From DT-110 sp030148525 (lineage in GTDB: Bacteria > Bacteroidota > Bacteroidia > Chitinophagales > Saprospiraceae): DNA of 64,000 bases. Below the pieces are notes generated by a model, which had not been told where the DNA came from, searched no databases, and was given only the letters and a program-made list of their open reading frames with translations. Below are positions 9,264-16,450 of this stretch, in pieces. Numbering within the stretch: position 1 is the first letter of the stretch; each line of letters starts with the position of its first letter. Both the position numbers and the translations under genes were made by a program. The stretch covers positions 4,216,001 to 4,280,000 of the forward strand of contig OZ245751.1 of NCBI GenBank assembly GCA_965227445.1, given 5' to 3'.

Positions 9264-10817
9264 CTAAACGTATCCGCCTTTGGGATTAATGAATTGAATA
9301 ATAGAGCGGCGATCAGATTCAATAGGCTGAACGATCCGGGCAATTTGGTCGGCAAAAGCCCCGGGGTCGGCATGGACATCTTCTACCCGGAAGACGTGCG
9401 CTTTATCCCCCACTTTTGACTGGAATCGGCGTACCATGTTCGTGTGATTATGAGCCACTTCCAATAATCGTTCGGCGTGTATGTCCCAATCTTTTCCATC
9501 GTGCCGGGCTGAAGAACGGGCAATGGCTTCGGGGTCACGATATACAAATATGTAGACCGGACGTATTAACAAATGCCTTATTTTTTCAATGTAGTAAATA
9601 TTATTCGGCACCTTCCAGCCCCAGTAGGGGTAGGTACGATTCCGTTGATGAATGACTGGTCCCAATTGCTTCAGTGCGAGGTGCTTGTTTTTGGGTTTAA
9701 TCTTGAATGCGGGGTCTTCGTACTGGCTGGTTCTCACCTCTCCCATGTATACACCTGCACGCTGCAGAGAGCCGGCAATCAGACTGGTACCCCCGCGGGG
9801 ACATCCCAGAACGACAAAGGTTTTTTTAGTCTTGGGAAAAAGGCGAATCAACCAGGCAAAGGAGCGAAGATGCCATCCGGCAGTATGAAGCCGACGTACT
9901 CCTCCCCGCAGGATGCCCTTTGCTCTTTTCGACGACCTTGATAAAAACCCGGGGGGGGGCAAAGGCTCTCCCTGGGGTTGATCCGTCTTATCGGGAGCCG
10001 GTAATGCCGGAATGCGTTTGTTTAGGTTCTCAAATATAGAGGGATCACCTACTGCTACCTCCTTTTGTTCAATCGCCTGTAGCAGAGCCTGATCTATTGG
10101 ATCAAGCCAGTCATTCAGGTAAGTATTCAACTCCTTTCGGAAAAAATGGGTCATAAAGACCGTCTGTTGCAGGCTGAGGTCATTCCGGTGCCGTTTGGGT
10201 ACTCCTTTATTAAACTGAGTAAAAGCTTTTTCTTTCACCTGATCCGCCAATTTGGCCAAATCGGGCAGCTCCGACTGGCTGTAGCCCAATTGGGCACCCA
10301 GCCGCAATAGAAATGCTTCACTGTGAAAAGCAACCTCATCGTAGGTAGACGCCAGTACCCCCGGCTGCGACACCCACGACTGATGGATGCTCATTTGGTT
10401 TTTGACGGTAGCCATAGCAGAGGCTACGGAATCAACATTCATGAATGCTCCGCGTCCGCGGTTCCGGGCGCGTCGTCCGGCATCGACAAGTGACAGCGTA
10501 TTGTCGCGAGGATCACGAATATTTGCATGTCCCAAGCTATTTCCGTCCTGCAGCATGGCTATCAGATAAGGAGAAGGGGCCCCATGCGTTTTGATGGCCA
10601 GTATGCGTCCAGGTTCCAATGCATTCTCTATCTGGGTTGCCATTGATTCGTCGAAGGCCTCAGTTTGTTTGCCATTCAGGAAATTCACCCGGCGGTCCGT
10701 AAAAAAAGGTAAATCAAGTCGTTCCTGGGGGTGACCTAACGCCTCCAGCAAGCCTTTGGTAAGTTCAAAAGCAAGTGTGCTGCCCGATTTTCGAATGCCA
10801 TAACTAAAGTAGAGCAT
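9264..10817 (-). CDS. Double-domain sulfotransferase (two tandem PAPS-binding domains)
   Basis: 517 residues with two sulfotransferase-like halves. The first (about 1-260) has a 5'-phosphosulfate loop GIRKSGSTL at 7-15 and a 3'-phosphate motif IRDPRD at 100-105. The second (about 330-517) has GCPRGGTSL at 338-346 and YRDPEAIARS at 426-435. A Pro-rich linker lies at about 270-290. The halves are not obviously close copies, so fusion of two different sulfotransferases is more likely than internal duplication. Both P-loops look intact. PAPS-dependent sulfation of a glycan is the expected activity; the acceptor is unknown. It lies 17 bp from the next sulfotransferase gene in the operon. Confidence 0.8.
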   Translation of the reverse strand: MLYFSYGIRKSGSTLAFELTKGLLEALGHPQERLDLPFFTDRRVNFLNGKQTEAFDESMATQIENALEPGRILAIKTHGAPSPYLIAMLQDGNSLGHANIRDPRDNTLSLVDAGRRARNRGRGAFMNVDSVASAMATVKNQMSIHQSWVSQPGVLASTYDEVAFHSEAFLLRLGAQLGYSQSELPDLAKLADQVKEKAFTQFNKGVPKRHRNDLSLQQTVFMTHFFRKELNTYLNDWLDPIDQALLQAIEQKEVAVGDPSIFENLNKRIPALPAPDKTDQPQGEPLPPPGFLSRSSKRAKGILRGGVRRLHTAGWHLRSFAWLIRLFPKTKKTFVVLGCPRGGTSLIAGSLQRAGVYMGEVRTSQYEDPAFKIKPKNKHLALKQLGPVIHQRNRTYPYWGWKVPNNIYYIEKIRHLLIRPVYIFVYRDPEAIARSSARHDGKDWDIHAERLLEVAHNHTNMVRRFQSKVGDKAHVFRVEDVHADPGAFADQIARIVQPIESDRRSIIQFINPKGGYV

Positions 10818-10834
10818 ATAATGTATACTTCCCG

Positions 10835-11557
10835 CTACCCCGGAAACCGGTAGCCAAATTTATGTATTTCAAAAGCGTATTCCCGTTCAACAATTCCCTG
10901 TGTTTCGGAATCGAACAGGAAGGCAGGAATTGCCCAATCGGGCCTGATCCCTCCTTTGCTATTACCCAATCGCTTACTATCCCAGGGAATTTGCAGCTTC
11001 CGACAAATACGCGCCATCTCTTGCTCCAGATTTTCGTACCGGATCACCTCATCCAGGATGTAATCCTCTCCGATACAATAAATGCGTCGATCCACCGGAA
11101 ATTTACCGTCTAAGATCCAGTGCCGGAATGCCATTCGCTCCTCCTCCGGAGTTCCGACCGGAATTCGGGCTTTACTTTTTTTAAAAAAATAGGAGGAAAT
11201 GACTTTCGTAAACGGGTTGCGGATGGTCGCGAACTTGAGATATCTTTCCCAAACCTCCGTTTCCACCTGACGGCGAACTTTGCGTGCCGACATGTGATTA
11301 TGCCATTTTGCCATCTTTTTTTGCCGCAAGGCCCGGACAAAGGGATAGGAGTATTGAAACTGCCACGTTCGCTCTTCCACGTACCTGTTTCCCCTTTTAC
11401 CTATGATACCATGGCTGGATTCATAAGGCAAGGCCTGATCACCAGGACTATCTTCCTCCGGTCCCAAGCAGAATGGTTCGAAGTAGTACTCAACCGACGT
11501 GCTTGCCGTCTTGCGGGTCTTCAGGAAAATGAACTTATATCTATGGCTAACCAGCAT
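10835..11557 (-). CDS. Sulfotransferase family protein (Sulfotransfer_2-like)
   Basis: 240 residues, starting MLVSHRYKFIFLKTRKTASTS, which is the typical N-terminal PAPS-binding strand-loop (KTRKTASTS) of carbohydrate sulfotransferases. A mid-protein segment KFATIRNPFTKVISSYF gives the 3'-phosphate-binding Arg and Ser (IRNP...S). This arrangement fits the heparan/chondroitin-type Sulfotransfer_2 family. It sits in the middle of the operon, 19 bp after the ABC membrane protein and 17 bp before the double sulfotransferase, so it probably modifies the same glycan. Confidence 0.82.
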   Translation of the reverse strand: MLVSHRYKFIFLKTRKTASTSVEYYFEPFCLGPEEDSPGDQALPYESSHGIIGKRGNRYVEERTWQFQYSYPFVRALRQKKMAKWHNHMSARKVRRQVETEVWERYLKFATIRNPFTKVISSYFFKKSKARIPVGTPEEERMAFRHWILDGKFPVDRRIYCIGEDYILDEVIRYENLEQEMARICRKLQIPWDSKRLGNSKGGIRPDWAIPAFLFDSETQGIVEREYAFEIHKFGYRFPG

Positions 11558-11576
11558 AAGAAGATTTTAACCGTGA

Positions 11577-12812
11577 TTAATCATCGTCATCGTCATCTCC
11601 TTCATCTATTTGGCCGGGAGACAGACAATCCGGATAAACCTCCTCTGTCACCAATCGGTGGTAGCATTCAATACCGGGATGAAATTTTCCCATAGTCACC
11701 AGATTAGACATAATCCCTTTGAATAGCCCCAGAAAATTCCGCAGTAAAAACAAATAGGGTACTAGCCTGGGGGCTTCACTCCGTATATCTCCGGTAGCAA
11801 AAACAATGCCAGGAATAATGATCAGCGAAAGGGGAAAGAGGTATTCGGCAAAAAGGGGGCCGCGTCTTTTCTCCCGGCGAATGCCCAGCTTATTGCGCAT
11901 GGCTTCGCCCATATACCCGGTTTCGTATAGTTGGTAAATGCGCTTCCGCAAATCGACGTCAGCCATCGGAGCTTGCTCCAGAGAAGCCATAAAGTCCTTT
12001 TGTTCCTGCTTGCGACCGGTAGCAATCAGCTTCCGGTCCTTGACCGCCTTGGTAACCTTATTCATGGTTAACATGATAAACCCTCCGCTGACCAGAAGCA
12101 ACAACAGCATCAGCAGGGTTACCAGTGGATTTAACCAGAGCAGAATAACCAGGTAAACGGGAATGGTTACCAAATCACTCAGAGCCGACGAGAACTGACG
12201 CATCACATTTCCGCAGGAAAAGGCCAGGTTCGTGGTGATTCGACGTACGGGCCGAAGGGCAAAACGATCGGCAAATTTATACTGCAATGCCTCCAGCCCC
12301 CGGGCCGCGGCCTCCACGATGGTGGCCCGCATCACATCCAGTGTTCGCAAATGGAACACATAATTGATCCGGATTCCGGCAAATACAAACCCCACGATCA
12401 ACCCCATTAGCACGGAGATCGATACCGGTGTGATCGGGACCTCAACATCCCCGATCGATAACCTATCCAGGGAATTAGTCACATATCGGGTTAAGGGTAT
12501 GAGCAAGAGAAACCCACCAGCCGTACACAGGGAACTGACTACACTCAATACCGCAATCCGGATCAAACGGTAACGATTAATCCGCAGGAAACTCCGAATG
12601 ACCCGCAAGAGGGGCTTCAGGTAATCCCGCTGCACAGAAAAGGCCGCTATTGGTTGGCGAATGGACAATTGTAGCGTATTGCGTGGGTTCGCTGTAAAGC
12701 TACGTTTTTTTTCACTGTCAGTGCGTTGGAGACTGGAGGGACCGGGAGTGACTTGAGGGACTCGCCAGAGTAGGGGCTGTTCGGTTGCGATTGATTGCTG
12801 TGCTCTGCTCAT
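11577..12812 (-). CDS. ABC exporter-type membrane domain without an ATPase domain
   Basis: 411 residues. After a polar N-terminus (about 1-75) come transmembrane helices typical of an ABC exporter TMD (LIRIAVLSVVSSLCTAGGFLL, a VLMGLIVGFVFAG helix, a LVTIPVYLVILLW pair and a late LIIIPGIVF helix). The protein stops where the nucleotide-binding domain should begin and ends in an acidic tail with six aspartates. No Walker motif is present, and no separate NBD gene lies nearby. The first 31 or so codons lie inside repeat block a (12724 onward), so the start codon comes from repeat DNA and may be secondary. It is first in the sulfotransferase/glycosyltransferase operon; a role in glycan or lipid export is possible but unproven. 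Confidence 0.65.
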   Translation of the reverse strand: MSRAQQSIATEQPLLWRVPQVTPGPSSLQRTDSEKKRSFTANPRNTLQLSIRQPIAAFSVQRDYLKPLLRVIRSFLRINRYRLIRIAVLSVVSSLCTAGGFLLLIPLTRYVTNSLDRLSIGDVEVPITPVSISVLMGLIVGFVFAGIRINYVFHLRTLDVMRATIVEAAARGLEALQYKFADRFALRPVRRITTNLAFSCGNVMRQFSSALSDLVTIPVYLVILLWLNPLVTLLMLLLLLVSGGFIMLTMNKVTKAVKDRKLIATGRKQEQKDFMASLEQAPMADVDLRKRIYQLYETGYMGEAMRNKLGIRREKRRGPLFAEYLFPLSLIIIPGIVFATGDIRSEAPRLVPYLFLLRNFLGLFKGIMSNLVTMGKFHPGIECYHRLVTEEVYPDCLSPGQIDEGDDDDDD

Positions 12813-13540
12813 ACTTGCGTCGAGCGTGGAGCGTAGGGACTGGGAGTGACTGAAGTGAACGAAGCGACCGGAGGGATTCGCCTGAGCCTGGCTGCCTCGT
12901 TTTGCTTACGGCGATTGGATCATTGCTCTTGATTGCATGGAGCGTAGTGCGTCGGGCGTCGAGCGTCGAGCGTGGAGCGTGGAGCGTCGAGCGTACCACG
13001 GAAGCACCGCCCGTACGGGCTGCGCTCACCGCGTGAAAAAGGTAGATTTAGAGTTTAGACTCAAGATTAAAGATTGAAGACTGACTTCGAAATCGGACGG
13101 TTAATGACTTCACTCCCACCGCTGAAGCGGATGGGCTTAAACTGCCAACCGCCAACTGAGAACTAGAGACTGCCTACTGAGAACTGCCTACTGAGAACTG
13201 CCTACTGAGAACTGCCTACTGAAGACTGAATTCGAAATCGGACGGTTAATGACTTCACTCCCACCGCTGAAGCGGATGGGCTTAAACTGCCAACCGCCAA
13301 CTGAGAACTAGAGACTGCCTACTGAGAACTGCCTACTGAAGACTGAATTCGAAATCGGACGGTTAATGACTCCAATCCCACCGCTGAAGCGGATGGGCTT
13401 AAACTGCCAACCGCCAACTGAGAACTGGAGACTGCCTACTGAGAACTGCCTACTGAAGACTGAATTCGAAATCGGACGGTTAATGACTCCAATCCCACCG
13501 CTGAAGCGGATGGGCTTAAACTGCCCACTGACAAATCGTG
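12724..13540. repeat. Composite repeat region R2 (right flank of sulfotransferase operon)
   Basis: Same block order and orientation as the region at 7136-7805. Block a is about 12724-13004, block b is 13005-13096 (90 of 92 bases equal to 7451-7542 by eye), and block c holds four copies of the TTCGAAATCGGACGG-containing unit starting near 13086, 13231, 13348 and 13465. The last two copies differ from the others in TGACTCCAATCCC versus TGACTTCACTCCC. The region covers the gap between the operon start and the aldo/keto reductase stop, and block a overlaps the first 31 or so codons of the ABC membrane protein. Confidence 0.9.
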
Positions 13541-13559
13541 CCTGATCTCTGACCTCCAC

Positions 13560-14513
13560 TCACTCTGTCCATAGGTCCGACAATTCATAGGGCGACCCTT
13601 CCATGGCCCAGAGGCTACCGTCGATGTAGCGGAAATCCTTTCCAATGTGTTTTATGGCTTCCATGTCGCCTTCAGTGAGATTCACCTCGGCCGAAGCCAG
13701 GTTTTGCTCAATACGTCCGGGGTTAGTCGATTTCGGAATGACAGCGGTGCCCCTGTGCACAGCCCAACTGATCAGTACCTGGGCTGGAGTGCAATCATAC
13801 TGCCTGGCAATGTCTTTGATGGTCGGGTCATCGAACAGGACGGGTTCATTTTCACGCTTCATGCGGCTCGCTCGGTCGCCGGAGCCCAGCGGCGAGTATG
13901 CCGTCAAATGAATATCGTGGTCGTGGCAATAGTCAACTAATTTTTGTTGGGCCAGGTAAGGATGCATTTCCACCTGATTCATGGCGGGCCGGACCCGGGC
14001 ATTTCGCATTACTTCGTCGAGCTTTTCGATATTGAAATTGGATACACCAATGTGGCGGGCGAGGCCTTCGGCGTGCATATCCTCCAGGCCAGACCAGGTT
14101 TCCGACAGCGGCACTTCGCTCAGGGAAAGAAAATCATCCGGCCCGTCCGGAAAGACTACGTCGGGCTTCATGGCCACCGGCCAGTGCACCAGGTATAGAT
14201 CGAGGTAATCCAATTGCAGGTCGGATAGGGTCTTTTTCAAGGCGGGCTTGATATCATCCCGTTTGTGGGCATTATTCCACAACTTAGACGTCACCCAAAG
14301 ATCTTCACGCTTTACCAACCCGTCGTCCATTGCTTTACGCAGGGCTTTACCTACCTCTTTTTCGTTCATGTAGATGGCGGCACAATCGATGTGTCGGTAC
14401 CCCGATTTGATGGCGTGCAATACGGCATCGAATACTTCTCCGGGTGCAGATTTCCAGGTTCCAAGGCCGATGGCCGGCATAGTATCTCCATTGGCAAAGG
14501 TGAGGCTTTTCAT
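13560..14513 (-). CDS. Aldo/keto reductase
   Basis: 317 residues with the complete AKR catalytic tetrad at canonical positions: Asp43, Tyr48, Lys77 and His110 (in HIDCAAIYMNE, TSKLWN and LVHWP). The N-terminus MPAIGLGTWK and the late segment AVIPKSTNPGRIEQN (NADPH-binding loop) are typical. It reduces aldehydes or ketones with NADPH in the cytosol; the physiological substrate cannot be read from the sequence. Its stop codon lies 20 bp from the edge of repeat region R2. Confidence 0.92.
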   Translation of the reverse strand: MKSLTFANGDTMPAIGLGTWKSAPGEVFDAVLHAIKSGYRHIDCAAIYMNEKEVGKALRKAMDDGLVKREDLWVTSKLWNNAHKRDDIKPALKKTLSDLQLDYLDLYLVHWPVAMKPDVVFPDGPDDFLSLSEVPLSETWSGLEDMHAEGLARHIGVSNFNIEKLDEVMRNARVRPAMNQVEMHPYLAQQKLVDYCHDHDIHLTAYSPLGSGDRASRMKRENEPVLFDDPTIKDIARQYDCTPAQVLISWAVHRGTAVIPKSTNPGRIEQNLASAEVNLTEGDMEAIKHIGKDFRYIDGSLWAMEGSPYELSDLWTE

Positions 14514-14798
14514 ATTGGATATCAGGTTTGGTTGTTTGAATGAGATATACCCTTACAACAACTGCTCTGAACTGATGTTTCACCCGGCCCGGTCATTTCC
14601 GAAATGATCTACTCCGGTCCGGAATCAACCATCGTGATATCCCCTGGATATTTTGCGGGAAGCATGCTTCACCGCATGATAACTAATCAATAGCCACATT
14701 TCAGAATAAAAAACTGAAACGCCCCGACCAAACCATAAATAATAAAAAGATCCCCCTGTAAAAGACACGTTAACAAACTATTATTTCAGACACCTCCA

Positions 14799-14829
14799 TT
14801 TGGAAATGTCGTAAAACGAACTACCTTTG
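14799..14829 (+). promoter_or_regulatory. Bacteroidota-type promoter for the SulP transporter gene
   Basis: TTTG at 14799-14802 and TACCTTTG at 14822-14829, separated by exactly 19 bp, match the Bacteroidota housekeeping promoter TTTG-N19-TAnnTTTG. Transcription would start near 14836, about 50 bp before the ATG at 14888. The rest of the 14514-14887 gap shows nothing else clear. Confidence 0.8.
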
Positions 14830-14887
14830 CCGCCTTTTATTCCGCTCAATAAAGGGACGTTCCAGGCTTTTTAACAGCGGTCCATTC

Positions 14888-16450
14888 ATGATGCAACATC
14901 CAATACAAAGAATTGGCCCCATGAAAAAATACTTCAACCTCTTCGACCTATCGCAAAAGGTAGACTACCGCACGGAAATCCTTTCCGGCCTGACCGTAGC
15001 CATGGCACTCATCCCCGAGGCCGTAGCCTTCGCTCTGATCGCTGGACTATCGCCCCTCACGGGCTTGTACGCGGCTTTTATGATGGGTCTGATCACTTCC
15101 ATTTTCGGCGGACGTCCGGGTATGATTTCCGGTGCTACCGGTGCGATAGCGGTGGTCCTGGCCCCCCTGGCTCTGACCTACGGTGTAGAATACGTCTTTG
15201 CGGCCGTGGTCCTGGCTGGTTTGTTCCAGGTAATTGCAGGTGTATTGCGACTTGGTAAACTCATGCGCCTGGTACCACATCCGGTAATATTTGGATTTGT
15301 CAACGGTCTGGCCATTATCATCTTCATGTCGCAAATGGATCAGTTCAAAACGGAATCGGGCCAGTGGCTGCAGGGAACATCCCTGTACTTGATGTTGGGA
15401 CTGGTGTTACTCACCATGCTGATCATCTGGGGATTGCCAAAACTAACTCGCGTGGTTCCTTCTTCCCTGGTCGCCATCCTGGTAGTCTTCGGCGTAGTGA
15501 CGGCTATGCAATGGGATGTGCGTACAGTAGGGGACCTGGCTTCTATCAAGGGTGGCTTTCCACCTTTTCACTTACCGCTTGTACCCTTTACGCTGGAAAC
15601 GCTGCGAATCATTGCGCCATTTTCCGCCATTGTAGCGGGTGTCGGACTTATTGAAAGTCTGCTAACCCTCAACATCATCGACGAGATAACCCAAACGCGG
15701 GGTCGCGGCAATAAAGAAGCCGTAGCTCAGGGGATGGCCAACGTACTGTCCGGTATTTTTTCGGGTATGGGTGGTTGCGCTATGATCGGACAAAGCCTGA
15801 TCAATATTTCCGCCGGAGCCCGTGCCCGGTTGTCCGGTATCGTAGCAGCCGTTATGTTGCTGGTATTCATCATGTTTGGCGCCAACCTGGTGGAACAATT
15901 ACCCATGGCAGCCCTGACCGGTTTGATGATCATGGTGGCCATCGGTACCTTCGAATGGGCCAGCCTCAAGACGATCAATAAGATGCCCCCTTCCGATATC
16001 TTCGTAATGGTGGTAGTAACGGGCATCACTGCCGTACTGCACAACCTGGCGTTGGCGGTATTGATCGGTGTGATAATCGCTGCGCTCGTATTCGCGTGGG
16101 ATAACGCCAAACGCATCCGTGCCAGAAAGCATACCGATGAGGATGGTGTGAAGCACTACGAAATATACGGCCCCCTGTTCTTCGGATCCGTGAGCGTCTT
16201 CAACGACAAATTCGATGTGCAAAATGACCCCGAAGAGGTCATCATCGATTTTCGCGAAAGCCGGGTAGTCGACATGTCGGCCATTGAAGCGTTGAATAAG
16301 ATCACCGAGCGCTACCAAAAAGCGGGCAAGAAGGTTCACCTGCAGCACCTGAGCCCCGATTGCCGTAAGCTCCTGAAAAACGCGGATAAGATCATCGATG
16401 TTAATGTCCTGGAAGACCCCAACTACAAATTGGTGGTCGACAAGATCTAG
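14888..16450 (+). CDS. SulP family anion transporter with STAS domain
   Basis: 520 residues; a second in-frame ATG at 14921 (MKKYFNLFDL) is an equally good start. The N-terminal membrane domain begins with EILSGLTVAMALIPEAVAFALIAGLSP, the SulP signature region, followed by about ten more hydrophobic helices. The C-terminal 110 residues form a STAS domain (VSVFNDKF...VVDMSAIEAL). SulP proteins move sulfate, bicarbonate or other anions. Its 3' end overlaps the PEP carboxylase gene by 4 bp on the opposite strand. Because that enzyme consumes bicarbonate, a BicA-like bicarbonate role is attractive but is an inference from context only. Confidence 0.85.
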   Translation: MMQHPIQRIGPMKKYFNLFDLSQKVDYRTEILSGLTVAMALIPEAVAFALIAGLSPLTGLYAAFMMGLITSIFGGRPGMISGATGAIAVVLAPLALTYGVEYVFAAVVLAGLFQVIAGVLRLGKLMRLVPHPVIFGFVNGLAIIIFMSQMDQFKTESGQWLQGTSLYLMLGLVLLTMLIIWGLPKLTRVVPSSLVAILVVFGVVTAMQWDVRTVGDLASIKGGFPPFHLPLVPFTLETLRIIAPFSAIVAGVGLIESLLTLNIIDEITQTRGRGNKEAVAQGMANVLSGIFSGMGGCAMIGQSLINISAGARARLSGIVAAVMLLVFIMFGANLVEQLPMAALTGLMIMVAIGTFEWASLKTINKMPPSDIFVMVVVTGITAVLHNLALAVLIGVIIAALVFAWDNAKRIRARKHTDEDGVKHYEIYGPLFFGSVSVFNDKFDVQNDPEEVIIDFRESRVVDMSAIEALNKITERYQKAGKKVHLQHLSPDCRKLLKNADKIIDVNVLEDPNYKLVVDKI

